From: Alloscardovia criceti DSM 17774
GTDB taxonomy: Bacteria; Actinomycetota; Actinomycetes; Actinomycetales; Bifidobacteriaceae
Assembly (NCBI RefSeq): GCF_000376885.1
Contig: NZ_AQXR01000007.1
Coordinates: 1 to 64,000, forward strand
Direction of reading: 5' to 3'
Length of the DNA stretch: 64,000 nucleotides
The notes beneath the pieces are model-generated. The model was not told where the DNA came from. It saw only the letters and a list, made by a program, of their open reading frames with translations, and searched no databases. Of the stretch, positions 34,503 through 42,790 are shown piece after piece; the first letter of the stretch is position 1, and every line of letters begins with the position of its first letter. Both the position numbers and the translations under genes were made by a program.

Positions 34503-34853
34503 GTGCCAGTTATTCACACACACGTCAGCGTACACACCACACCTGAGCAGCGCGAAGCCTTAAAAACAGCCTATGGCAAGGCCATCACCGCACTGCCAGG
34601 CAAATCCGAAGGCTGGCTCATGTGCCCCTTCGAAGACAATATGCCTATCTATTTCGGCGGTGATGACTCCCAGCCTGCTGCATACGTCGAAGTCAACGCC
34701 TTCGGGCACGCTGCAGCACCACGCGCAGCATGGGAAAGCTTAAGCGCACAGATCATGCCGGCACTGGAATCCGTACTGGGTATCCCGCAAAACCGCGTGT
34801 ATATCCGCTATACCATGACCGAAGACTGGGGTTGGAACGGATCCAACTTCTAA
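34503..34853 (+). CDS. MIF/tautomerase-superfamily protein
   Basis: A 116-residue homologue of macrophage migration inhibitory factor. After removal of the start residue, Pro becomes the N-terminal catalytic base (PVIHTHVSVHT). The family-like C-terminal motif RVYIRYTMTEDWGWNGSNF corresponds to the VYIxY...WGWNGSTF ending of MIF. AYVEVNAFG in the middle matches the conserved strand. The start is a GTG behind AGGAGG at ideal spacing. MIF-type proteins catalyse keto-enol tautomerisation of phenylpyruvate or dopachrome; the bacterial role is unclear. It lies between unrelated genes. Confidence 0.85.
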   Translation: MPVIHTHVSVHTTPEQREALKTAYGKAITALPGKSEGWLMCPFEDNMPIYFGGDDSQPAAYVEVNAFGHAAAPRAAWESLSAQIMPALESVLGIPQNRVYIRYTMTEDWGWNGSNF

Positions 34854-34894
34854 AACCTTAGCTCTGTAAGTTAAGCTCGATGGGGAGGACGCGC

Positions 34895-35611
34895 ATGGAA
34901 AACGTAGAAAATACCGCCGACAACGTGTGGAAAGTCGATAATGCGACACCACAAGCACAGTACACCACCGTGCACCTCGTGCGTCACGGCGAAGTGCACA
35001 ACCCAGAACGCGTAATCTATGAACGCATCCCGGGCTTCCACCTCTCCGAACGCGGCGAACGCATGGCACACGTCACCGGCCAGTACCTCGCACGCCAAGA
35101 CTGGGCAAAAAACACGCCCGTCATCTTTTCCTCCCCACTGGACCGTACCATCGACACAGTCACGGCCATCGTCAAAGAACTCGGCTTACTGGGCAAACAC
35201 ACCAAGCTCTCCGACATCGTGACCACAGACGCACGCATCATCGAAGCCAGCAACGAGTTTCGAGGAAAACGCGTCGGATACGGCGAGGGGGCTCTCTGGA
35301 AAAACGGAAACTGGAAACTGCTCACCAATATCTGGCGACCAAGCTGGGGAGAATCCTACCAAGAACTGGCAGACCGCGTCCAAGATTTCGTCTTCGAAAA
35401 AGTCGATGAATTTCCCGGCCAACACGTCATCGCTGTCTCCCACGAATCGCCAATTTGGTCCTTTAGACATCGACTGGAAACAGGCCATGCAGAGCATCTC
35501 ATGACCCTGCGCCACACCGCCTTGGCCTCTGTGACGTCCTTCACCATCGAAGTAGGCACCCATAAGCTCGTCAGCATCGAGTACGCCGACCCCGCTGCGG
35601 ATGTGCGATAA
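34895..35611 (+). CDS. Histidine phosphatase family protein (phosphoglycerate-mutase-like)
   Basis: A 238-residue member of the histidine phosphatase superfamily. The LVRHGEVHNPERVIYER segment holds the phospho-accepting His in RHGE, SSPLDRTIDTV carries the second arginine and AVSHESPIWSFRHRLE supplies the second catalytic His. The frame opens at 34880, but the ATG at 34895 is correctly spaced from GGGGAGGA. Likely a phosphatase rather than a glycolytic mutase; substrate unknown. Confidence 0.87.
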   Translation: MENVENTADNVWKVDNATPQAQYTTVHLVRHGEVHNPERVIYERIPGFHLSERGERMAHVTGQYLARQDWAKNTPVIFSSPLDRTIDTVTAIVKELGLLGKHTKLSDIVTTDARIIEASNEFRGKRVGYGEGALWKNGNWKLLTNIWRPSWGESYQELADRVQDFVFEKVDEFPGQHVIAVSHESPIWSFRHRLETGHAEHLMTLRHTALASVTSFTIEVGTHKLVSIEYADPAADVR

Positions 35612-35656
35612 AATGAAAGAACGTGAACGATTTCGTTCAGCTCGACGAGGAGAACA

Positions 35657-36517
35657 ATGAAAAATTTCACACACAACCTGTCACACGATGTACTGGATGC
35701 GGCACAGGAAGCCGCAGAAAATCTCGAAAGCCTCTGGCCGCTCACCGACGCTCAACAACTCGATAACGACGTCCACTTTGGCGACAACCTACAAGTGCGC
35801 CAAACCTTCGAAATAGCAAAACTCATCCTCGGCCTCGGCACACCGGAAGAACAAGACCTCACCATTGCCGACGCCGAATACGTATTTGAAGGCGCAGAAG
35901 ACATCCCAGGACGCGATCAAACCCTCGTAGACGCGCTTCTCGCAGCAAATGACGCCTACGAACAAGCACACGAGCTTCAAGACGACTTCAGTGCCGTCAA
36001 CGTGGCACAAACCGCCGCCTGTGTGGCGGCCGGAGGAGCTATTTCCGCAGACATAGACAACGCCGACGACATCATCGACACCTACCTCGATGCAGCAGAC
36101 GATGCCGAAGCCGAAGGTGACAACGAAGACGATGTGGAAAACGTCGCCCGCGCATTTACGCTCGGCTACGAACTCGCCACGGACATCGCCCAACAATCCG
36201 AAGACCCCATCAGCGCAGCCTCCCTCATGGTGCTCATCGCCAACGAATACCTCGACTACGTGGACACACCACGCATCTTCGTCTCCGCCGAGCAGCTTAC
36301 TGCCGTCTACGATGCGCAAGTCGATGATGCAGCTCTAGAATCGCTTATCGCCACGGCCTCGCAACATTGGAATTATCGCCACGATGAAATCCTATGGGAT
36401 AAAGACGAAGCCAAGCGCCAAGCCAAGGCCGAAGACGAGCGTAAGAGCAAGGCAGCCTTAGCCGCCAAGTTTGCGCACATTCAGGACGACCCACACAAAG
36501 AAGAAGTCGAACTATAG
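35657..36517 (+). CDS. Acidic protein of unknown function
   Basis: I do not recognise this 286-residue protein. It is very rich in Asp, Glu and Ala (for example DDIIDTYLDAADDAEAEGDN), predicted mostly helical, with no signal peptide or membrane segment. A charged helix near the C-terminus (DEAKRQAKAEDERKSKAAL) could be a coiled coil. GAGGAG precedes the ATG well. A TGAACGA/TCGTTCA hairpin (35622-35637) lies just upstream. Likely cytoplasmic; it is followed by a convergent terminator. Confidence 0.75.
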   Translation: MKNFTHNLSHDVLDAAQEAAENLESLWPLTDAQQLDNDVHFGDNLQVRQTFEIAKLILGLGTPEEQDLTIADAEYVFEGAEDIPGRDQTLVDALLAANDAYEQAHELQDDFSAVNVAQTAACVAAGGAISADIDNADDIIDTYLDAADDAEAEGDNEDDVENVARAFTLGYELATDIAQQSEDPISAASLMVLIANEYLDYVDTPRIFVSAEQLTAVYDAQVDDAALESLIATASQHWNYRHDEILWDKDEAKRQAKAEDERKSKAALAAKFAHIQDDPHKEEVEL

Positions 36518-36554
36518 CGCGAAGCTATCCAGGTGCAACAATTCATCTAAACAA

Positions 36555-36589
36555 TTCAGGGGTGAGCATGCTGTGTGCTCACCCCTGAA
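36555..36589. terminator. Bidirectional terminator
   Basis: A perfect 14-bp stem (TTCAGGGGTGAGCA at 36555-36568, complement at 36576-36589) with a seven-base loop, between convergent genes ending at 36517 and 36612. T-runs are modest. Confidence 0.8.
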
Positions 36590-36611
36590 CTATGTTTATC
36601 GAGAACGCGTA

Positions 36612-37439
36612 TTACTGCTGTCGGTAGGGCGCATAGGGATTTGCGTTGTACGAATGAGGAGTCGGGTCAGCAGGATACTGCTGGTACGGCGGATACTGCA
36701 TAGGGTAAGCAGGTTGCACTGACTGTGTAGGCGTGACCGCTTGAGGGGAAAAATACGGCTGTTGGTAAACCGGCATGTGCATCGCCGGAGTAGACATGGC
36801 AGGGTTCGGTAAGCCGGCGCCAGGGATGACTGCATAACGCACTTGCATAGCGTCAAAGCGCACGCCAGCATCCACGCTCTCTTTCGTCATAAAGTAGAAG
36901 AATGCCGTAACGCTGAAAATCGAAAACCCGATAAGAAGCACAGCAAAAAGCCACAACACAAGCGTTGATGCGGCAAAGGATGACGATCCAGAAAATTGGG
37001 ACATATCAAAATTCTGCTCACCCTGCACGAAGATGTCTTGCATCCCAACGACTAAGCCAATTCCCGCAAAAACCAACGCCGCAATCACCGCAATACCACT
37101 GCCCAGCAGCAGCAACCACAGCCACTTGCCCGACAAATTCACATCATGCATGCGACGGCACGCCGCAGAAAGCCACGGCACAAAGCACACCAGATGTACG
37201 AGGGACACGAGAGTGCTCGTGGTATCCGACACCGCAAACAGATAACCGATGACGTTCAAGCATATCAGTATCGCCCAAATAAAAACCTGAGGCCACCAAA
37301 ACTCACTGCGCGAAGCGCGACCCGAGAATTTCGCATACTTTTTAAAGAATCGCACCACAGCCTGAACGGGACTCGCGCCGTAAAACGGCTGATCCAGCGG
37401 AGGCTCACCCATCCATGGAGCATACATCACCGTTACCAT
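36612..37439 (-). CDS. DUF805 membrane protein
   Basis: A 275-residue protein. The N-terminal DUF805 domain starts with RFFKKYAKFSGRASRSEFWW, its signature, followed by four to five hydrophobic segments. The last ~70 residues are a Pro/Gln/Tyr-rich soluble tail (YPMQYPPYQQYPADP). The frame is open to 37625, but ATG at 37439 follows AAGGAGG. DUF805 has no settled function. The Pro/Tyr-rich tail resembles those of actinobacterial envelope proteins. Confidence 0.85.
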   Translation of the reverse strand: MVTVMYAPWMGEPPLDQPFYGASPVQAVVRFFKKYAKFSGRASRSEFWWPQVFIWAILICLNVIGYLFAVSDTTSTLVSLVHLVCFVPWLSAACRRMHDVNLSGKWLWLLLLGSGIAVIAALVFAGIGLVVGMQDIFVQGEQNFDMSQFSGSSSFAASTLVLWLFAVLLIGFSIFSVTAFFYFMTKESVDAGVRFDAMQVRYAVIPGAGLPNPAMSTPAMHMPVYQQPYFSPQAVTPTQSVQPAYPMQYPPYQQYPADPTPHSYNANPYAPYRQQ

Positions 37440-37554
37440 CACGCCTCCTTGACTGTTTTGTAGCGACTGCGCTGTAAGATGCTCTGCCGCATTGGCTCCG
37501 CATTCGAGCGGTCGTTCTTCTTGTAAATATACTCCTCGCAGATAGAAACCTGCA

Positions 37555-38397
37555 TTAATCAATGCTATCTTCTGCAGGATCGCCCAACAGTACACGCTCA
37601 ACGCCCACAATAACGAGCATAACAATGCCCGTCATCACCACGATAGACAAAGTCGCTGCCCACACTAAAGGCGCCTGGAAGGTGTTGTACGCAGACTGCA
37701 AGAAAATACCAATGCCTCTGCGACTACCCATATATTCCGCCGTCGCAGCGGTGGCAAAAATATACGTGCCCGCAATGCGAATGCCGCTAAAAATCTGACG
37801 TGCCGCCACGCGAATCTGCACATGCCACAAGGTCCATGTCGCAGTAGCACCACAAGTCAGAGCCACATCCGCAAAATAACGCGGCACCGCGCGCAGCCCG
37901 CGCGAAGTCTGAATAGCAATAGGGAAGACGGAAAATAGTGCCACCAGCACAATTTTCCCCACCTCATCAAAGCCAAACCACCACAGGAAAAACGGCGTAA
38001 TCGCTATCAGCGGCAAGGTCTGAGCAGCCGTCAGCAGGGGCAGAAAAGCCGTATTGGCAAGGCGCGATAAATACAGCAGTACGCCGATAATAATGCCGAT
38101 GACGATGGCAATGCCAAAGCCCCACAATGCCTCATACGTCGTTACCGAAAGCTGTGCAATAAGCACATCCCAATTCAGCACCACGGCCTGCCACACCAGA
38201 CTAGGCGAAGCAAAAATCCTGGCGGCATCCGGATTCACATGAGCAGAAATTTCCCAAAAAATACCCACCAGCACCACCACAACACAGGTGGGAGCAAGAT
38301 GAGAAAAAATCTTTCCAAACATACGACGAGATGAATTCTTCTGCGCATTAAAAGACGCAAAATCCGAGCCAGAAACGGCTCCCTGCGTTTTGTTCAT
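37555..38397 (-). CDS. ABC transporter permease, SsuC/TauC-like, solitary
   Basis: A 280-residue permease with six hydrophobic segments. Its order and motifs ([59 protein letters not shown]) match permeases for sulfonates, taurine, nitrate or thiamine precursors. No binding-protein or ATPase gene is adjacent, so it either works with components elsewhere or is the remnant of a larger operon. The frame itself is intact. AGGAGG lies four bases before the ATG. It is divergent from gltX with only 26 bases between starts, and its ribosome-binding site overlaps the gltX promoter region. Confidence 0.85.
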   Translation of the reverse strand: MNKTQGAVSGSDFASFNAQKNSSRRMFGKIFSHLAPTCVVVVLVGIFWEISAHVNPDAARIFASPSLVWQAVVLNWDVLIAQLSVTTYEALWGFGIAIVIGIIIGVLLYLSRLANTAFLPLLTAAQTLPLIAITPFFLWWFGFDEVGKIVLVALFSVFPIAIQTSRGLRAVPRYFADVALTCGATATWTLWHVQIRVAARQIFSGIRIAGTYIFATAATAEYMGSRRGIGIFLQSAYNTFQAPLVWAATLSIVVMTGIVMLVIVGVERVLLGDPAEDSID

Positions 38398-38410
38398 ACA
38401 GCCTCCTACC

Positions 38411-38423
38411 TACAATAGTCCCT
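38411..38423 (+). promoter_or_regulatory. Leaderless promoter of gltX
   Basis: TACAAT (38411-38416) lies exactly seven bases before the gltX ATG. With no ribosome-binding site, transcription would start at or next to the start codon. A TTTTGT (-35-like) lies 17 bases further upstream, inside the divergent permease gene's start region. Confidence 0.55.
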
Positions 38424-39983
38424 ATGACACAAGACACTGTAACTGATTTGAATTCTTCAGCAGTTCAGGATAAAGATGCAAAGCCTGAATTGCCTGAAAA
38501 CGTTCGCGTGCGTTTCTGCCCATCACCAACGGGCACACCACACGTGGGCATGGTGCGTACAGCATTATTTAACTGGGCTGAAGCACGTCACACCCATGGC
38601 ACATTTGTATTTCGTATCGAGGATACCGATGCTCAGCGCGATTCGCAAGAATCCTACGAGCAGATCCTCGAAGCGCTGCGTTGGCTGGGCTTGGACTGGG
38701 ATGAGGGCATCGATGTCGGCGGTCCACACGGCCCATACCGTCAAAGCGAACGCACCGCAATCTACAAGGATGTAGCAGCAAAACTTCTCGAAGCAGGATA
38801 CGCTTACGAATCCTTCTCCACCTCCGAAGAAATCGAAGAGCGCAACCGCGCAGTTGGACGTCCAGCTGCATTCGGCTACGACGGATACGATCGCAACCTC
38901 ACCGAAGAGCAGAAGGCGGCCTTCCGCGCCGAAGGACGTAAGCCAGCCTTGCGCATCAAAATGCCGGATGAAAACATCAGCTTTAACGATTTAATCCGTG
39001 GCACTATCGAATTCAAAGCAGGTAGCGTCCCAGATTACGTCATCGTGCGTCCAAATGGTGACCCACTCTACACGCTGACCAATCCAGTTGACGATGCCAT
39101 GATGGATATCAACGTGGTACTGCGCGGCGAAGACCTGCTCAGCTCCACACCACGCCAAATTGTGCTCTACCGTTACCTCATCGAACTGGGCATTGCTCAG
39201 CAGGTGCCGCTGTTTGGCCATATGCCATACGTGATGGGCGAGGGCAAGAAGAAGCTGTCCAAGCGTGACCCAGAGTCCAACTTGTTCCTCCATCGTGAAA
39301 ACGGCTTCATTCGCGAAGGTCTGCTCAACTATTTGGCAGGCTTGGGCTGGTCCATTTCTGCCGACCGTGACGTCTTCACCATGGATGAAATGGTGGAAAA
39401 CTTCGACGTGCGCGATGTGAAGGCAAACCCAGCACACTTCGACCTCGACAAGGCCATCGCCATCAACGCTGAGCATATCCGCATGCTCGAGCCAGATGAC
39501 TTCCTGCGCCGCAGCATCCCATATCTCTACAAGGATGGAGCAGTTAGTGCCGAGCAGTGGGACGAGCTCACCGACCGCGAACGCAGCATTTTGAACGCAT
39601 CCGTCGAACTCGTTCAGCCACGCGTGCGCTTACTGGGTGAAGTTTCCGGCATGGTAGGAAGCTTGCTGTCCACTGAAGAATACATCGAGCCGGAAGCCGA
39701 TGCGCGCAAGCAGCTCAAGGATTCCGCAGCCGAGGTGCTTGACTTGGCTGCGGCAACCATGCAAGAAATCCCAGCCGAAGAATTCAAGGCTGAACATGTA
39801 CACGAAACCCTCACCAAGGCATTGGTAGAAGACAAGGGCATCAAACCACGTCTCGCCTTCGGTCCAGTACGCGTTGCCGTGTCCGGACGCCGCGTTTCTC
39901 CGCCATTATTTGAGTCCATGGAGATCCTTGGAAAAGATCTCAGCATAGCGCGACTCGCCGAGTTGCGTAAGCACCTCGCATAG
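38424..39983 (+). CDS. gltX: Glutamyl-tRNA synthetase
   Basis: A 519-residue class I synthetase that charges tRNA-Glu and, in bacteria lacking GlnRS, also tRNA-Gln for later amidation. The first signature is [20 protein letters not shown] (HVGM in place of HIGH). [12 protein letters not shown] follows, and the second signature KLSKRDP lies near residue 280. The C-terminal helical anticodon-binding domain is complete. tRNA-Glu and tRNA-Gln genes lie directly downstream. Confidence 0.97.
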   Translation: MTQDTVTDLNSSAVQDKDAKPELPENVRVRFCPSPTGTPHVGMVRTALFNWAEARHTHGTFVFRIEDTDAQRDSQESYEQILEALRWLGLDWDEGIDVGGPHGPYRQSERTAIYKDVAAKLLEAGYAYESFSTSEEIEERNRAVGRPAAFGYDGYDRNLTEEQKAAFRAEGRKPALRIKMPDENISFNDLIRGTIEFKAGSVPDYVIVRPNGDPLYTLTNPVDDAMMDINVVLRGEDLLSSTPRQIVLYRYLIELGIAQQVPLFGHMPYVMGEGKKKLSKRDPESNLFLHRENGFIREGLLNYLAGLGWSISADRDVFTMDEMVENFDVRDVKANPAHFDLDKAIAINAEHIRMLEPDDFLRRSIPYLYKDGAVSAEQWDELTDRERSILNASVELVQPRVRLLGEVSGMVGSLLSTEEYIEPEADARKQLKDSAAEVLDLAAATMQEIPAEEFKAEHVHETLTKALVEDKGIKPRLAFGPVRVAVSGRRVSPPLFESMEILGKDLSIARLAELRKHLA

Positions 39984-40057
39984 TGTATCGTAGTTATCCG
40001 TTGCTCTAACAAGGCCTGATTTAGTGGAGGCTAAGAAGGAGTAGCGGATAATTGAAT

Positions 40058-40130
40058 GCCCCCATCGTCTAGCGGTCTAGGACGTCGCCCTCTCACGGCG
40101 GTAACATGGGTTCAAATCCCATTGGGGGTA
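40058..40130 (+). tRNA. tRNA-Glu (anticodon CTC)
   Basis: 73-base cloverleaf with acceptor GCCCCCA/TGGGGGT and discriminator A at 40130. The anticodon loop is CTCTCAC with anticodon CTC at 40092-40094, and the T-arm contains GGTTCAAATCC. CCA is not encoded. It lies 75 bases after gltX. Confidence 0.97.
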
Positions 40131-40177
40131 CGAAGTGCCTTTCACAGTGCGCATGCGCGCGTAAAGACACGCCATAT

Positions 40178-40249
40178 TGGGATATGGTGTAATTGGCAAC
40201 ACAGCTGATTCTGGTTCAGCCGTTCTTGGTTCGAGTCCAGGTATCCCAG
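40178..40249 (+). tRNA. tRNA-Gln (anticodon CTG)
   Basis: 72-base cloverleaf with acceptor TGGGATA/TATCCCA and discriminator G. The anticodon stem is GCTGA/TCAGC with loop TTCTGGT and anticodon CTG at 40211-40213. The T-arm contains GGTTCGAGTCC. CCA is not encoded. Confidence 0.97.
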
Positions 40250-40255
40250 CTTTTT

Positions 40256-40290
40256 AAGCCTCTCGAAGTTCTTCGAGGGGCTTTTTGTTT
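40256..40290 (+). terminator. Terminator after the tRNA pair
   Basis: A 12-bp stem (40256-40267 with 40272-40283, one T-G pair) with loop GTTC, followed by TTTTTGTTT. Confidence 0.9.
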
Positions 40291-40332
40291 GCTTGCCCGC
40301 TAGTGATGAGGCGCACTATTTCGGTAAAGATT

Positions 40333-40368
40333 TTTACACTCGTAATCTGTCTGCCGTATGCTTAAACC
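40333..40368 (+). promoter_or_regulatory. Promoter of metallophosphoesterase gene, probably leaderless
   Basis: -35 TTTACA (40333-40338), 18-base spacer, -10 TATGCT (40357-40362), then six bases to the ATG at 40369. No ribosome-binding site is present. Confidence 0.55.
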
Positions 40369-41805
40369 ATGACTGAGCACACAAGCGAACACTCGGATAC
40401 ACAAAGCAGTGAACTATCCCTTCATAACACCCTCGAAGACACTCTCGAAACAGCACGCAAAGATATGCACAAAATGGAAAAAGCCGTAGGAAAAACGCTC
40501 CACGAAGCTCAGGTGCGCAGTCGCACGTCCGAGCATGTCTCTGCACGCAGTCGCGGCGCATCCTCCACCTCCGTATCCGCACGCTTGGGACAGCTCCAAT
40601 TCCATGCTTCCGGAAAATTCAGAGTGCTGCAAGTCAGCGACATTCAAACGGGGCCAAAGGTCTCCAAAGATACGGTACGTCTAATCGCCGCCGCTTGTGA
40701 TGCTGCCCGCCCCGATATCGTCATCTTCACGGGCAACCAGATTGCCGGCTATGATAGCGCCTACACATCCACCTTCGTCAAGCGCCGCTGGACGCCCAAA
40801 CGCACCACAGTATCTCCCGAAGATAAAGAAGCTACAAAACAACTCGTGCGTGGAAGTCTCGCCCAATTCTTGAAACCGCTGGTGGATAGAGCCATTCCGT
40901 TTGCAGTGACGTTCGGCAATCATGATTTTCAATGCGGTTTAAGCCTTGAAGAGATGGTGGAACTGTATCGCGAATTCCCTGGCTGCACAAATCCAACGGC
41001 CGCCAGCGCTCAGGCAGTAGAGCTGTTAGCCAATCAAAAAATCTACGCATCCAGCGAGCCAGGCACCTTCGCCTTGCCTGTACGCGACCAATACAACGAA
41101 AAAAATCTCATCGGACTGACTCTTGTGAATTCTGGAGATTACGCCCCAGAAGGCGGATACGCCAGTCCGAGCGTGGTGGCGATGAAATTCTTGAAAACCG
41201 CGGCGCGTGACATGAATGTGCGTGCCATGGCGTTCCAACACATGCCTGTGCACAAGTTCTATCAGCTACTCACGGCCGTGCCCGCCACGACGGTGAACGC
41301 CATCCAAGGATACCGTTCCTTTGAAAATCAAAGTTTCGTACTCGATGAAACCAAAACCTACGCGGGAAGTTATCTGGGGGAAGGCATTAGTTGTCCAGAC
41401 AAAGACAGCGGCGAATTTCGATGCCTGCAAGATCATAATTATTTTGCACTGGCAGCTGGGCACGATCACAGGAATGCCTTGGCTGGGGTAGTGGAGGGAA
41501 TGGTGCTGGCCTCCACACCGACCGCAGGATTCAACACCTACGGCCCTGCACCCGAGAGGCGGGGCGTGCGATTATTTGAATTCGATATCCGCCATCCGTA
41601 CGAGCCGCGCACGCAGCTTTTGGAATTTGGTGAACTGGTGGGCAAACCTTCGGGCAATAAGGCTTATGCGCTAGCCAGCACATACATCCCGAACAACACA
41701 GGCGAAGCCATTAATTTGCTACGCAAGCCGAAAGTATTGGCCAGTGTAGCAGCTGTTTTGGCGGGCATGGTATCGCTGTTTACCTTCTGGAGAAAGAGAA
41801 AATAG
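40369..41805 (+). CDS. Metallophosphoesterase with C-terminal membrane anchor
   Basis: A 478-residue calcineurin-like phosphoesterase. A charged, helical ~80-residue N-terminus precedes the core. Metal-site motifs are visible in order: VSDIQTG (DxQ instead of DxH), FTGNQIAGYD (GN instead of the usual GD), FGNHDFQ and AGHDHRNA. The second change replaces a bridging Asp by Asn, so metal binding may be altered. It has no signal peptide, but a C-terminal hydrophobic helix (about 455-473) and RKRK tail suggest tail anchoring with the enzyme in the cytoplasm. No LPXTG is present. Substrate unknown. Confidence 0.85.
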   Translation: MTEHTSEHSDTQSSELSLHNTLEDTLETARKDMHKMEKAVGKTLHEAQVRSRTSEHVSARSRGASSTSVSARLGQLQFHASGKFRVLQVSDIQTGPKVSKDTVRLIAAACDAARPDIVIFTGNQIAGYDSAYTSTFVKRRWTPKRTTVSPEDKEATKQLVRGSLAQFLKPLVDRAIPFAVTFGNHDFQCGLSLEEMVELYREFPGCTNPTAASAQAVELLANQKIYASSEPGTFALPVRDQYNEKNLIGLTLVNSGDYAPEGGYASPSVVAMKFLKTAARDMNVRAMAFQHMPVHKFYQLLTAVPATTVNAIQGYRSFENQSFVLDETKTYAGSYLGEGISCPDKDSGEFRCLQDHNYFALAAGHDHRNALAGVVEGMVLASTPTAGFNTYGPAPERRGVRLFEFDIRHPYEPRTQLLEFGELVGKPSGNKAYALASTYIPNNTGEAINLLRKPKVLASVAAVLAGMVSLFTFWRKRK

Positions 41806-41854
41806 CGGCAAAAGTGTGTGCATGGGGTGCACACATACATCGCGGATAAAACAC

Positions 41855-41894
41855 GGGTGGGGGAAGAACGCACAATAACGTTCTTCCCCCACCC
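41855..41894. terminator. Bidirectional terminator
   Basis: A perfect 16-bp GC-rich stem (41855-41870 with 41879-41894) and eight-base loop between the convergent phosphoesterase and IclR genes. Confidence 0.85.
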
Positions 41895-41942
41895 TTATGA
41901 GCAGCACAGTATGTGAAGCGCCGTCCGAAGCGCCGCTAAAAT

Positions 41943-42719
41943 TTACGCAACCTGTGCGCGCGACATAGCATCGCTTAAATACTTGCCCGCCTTCATCACG
42001 AGGGGCGCATAATGACGACCTGGAGAAATGCCCATGCGATCCACCGGGCCGGAAATAGAAATAGCGGCAATCACATGGCCGGATGCATTGCGAATAGGAG
42101 CGGAAACGGAGCACACACCCTTTTCGCGCTCGTTAATAGACTCGCTCCAGCCGCGACGGCGCACGGTATTTAAGGTTTGAGCCGTAAACTGCGCATGGCG
42201 CAAACCCTGATGTAAGTGTTCGCTATCTTCCCACGCCAAAAGAATATGCGCCGCGGAGCCTGCTTCCATGGACAGCATAGCGCCCACAGGAATGGAATCG
42301 TGCAAACCACTGGCGCGCTCAACCGCCGCAATGCACACGCGCTGGTCGCCCTGACGGCGGTAAATCTGCGCAGATTCGCCTGTATGCTCAAGAAGAGTCT
42401 GCAAAATAGGCTCTGCCTGAGTAAGCAAACGATCTTCACCAGCAATAGACGCAAGCTCTGCAAAACGCGAGCCCACCGTAAAACGCCCCTGCTGGTCTCG
42501 AGAAATGAAACGATGACGTTCCAAAGCAATAGCCAAACGGTGAGTCGTTGGACGTGCCAAGCCGGTCTCGTTCACTAATTGGGCAAGGGAACAGGGTTCC
42601 TTCTCCAAGGTGTCCAAAATAAGGGCGGCTTTATCTAGCACGCCTACGCCGGACTTCACCATTTCCGGCTTTTTACGGTTAGGGGTCGCATTGTGGATAC
42701 TGATTTGCTCTTCTGTCAT
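41943..42719 (-). CDS. IclR-family regulator, probable leucine-biosynthesis repressor (LtbR/NdgR type)
   Basis: A 258-residue regulator. The winged helix at about 25-85 (KAALILDTLEKEPCSLAQL, GLARPTTHRLAIALERHRFI) is followed by the IclR effector domain, ending HYAPLVMKAGKYLSDAM. Divergence from leuCD is the arrangement of Corynebacterium LtbR and Streptomyces NdgR, which repress leuCD, so the same role is likely. CATAAT six bases before its ATG suggests a leaderless message whose -10 overlaps an inverted repeat, allowing autoregulation. Confidence 0.88.
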   Translation of the reverse strand: MTEEQISIHNATPNRKKPEMVKSGVGVLDKAALILDTLEKEPCSLAQLVNETGLARPTTHRLAIALERHRFISRDQQGRFTVGSRFAELASIAGEDRLLTQAEPILQTLLEHTGESAQIYRRQGDQRVCIAAVERASGLHDSIPVGAMLSMEAGSAAHILLAWEDSEHLHQGLRHAQFTAQTLNTVRRRGWSESINEREKGVCSVSAPIRNASGHVIAAISISGPVDRMGISPGRHYAPLVMKAGKYLSDAMSRAQVA

Positions 42720-42728
42720 AACAGAATT

Positions 42729-42750
42729 ATGTCATCTCAATATGTGACAT
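42729..42750. promoter_or_regulatory. Candidate IclR operator between regulator and leuC
   Basis: ATGTCA (42729-42734) and its exact complement TGACAT (42745-42750), separated by ten bases, lie in the 71-base divergent gap. The left arm overlaps the regulator gene's -10 (CATAAT, 42731-42726). Confidence 0.5.
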
Positions 42751-42790
42751 GCAAACGCGGACACTTCGTTCGTGTCGCGACAATAGGAAC

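Noticed and set aside
37440-37625. N-terminal extension of the DUF805 protein
   Set aside because: The extension lacks a ribosome-binding site, whereas ATG at 37439 follows AAGGAGG and gives the normal family start.
41650-41805. Possible LPXTG sorting signal in the metallophosphoesterase
   Set aside because: A hydrophobic helix with RKRK tail is present, but there is no LPXTG and no signal peptide, so sortase anchoring is not supported.
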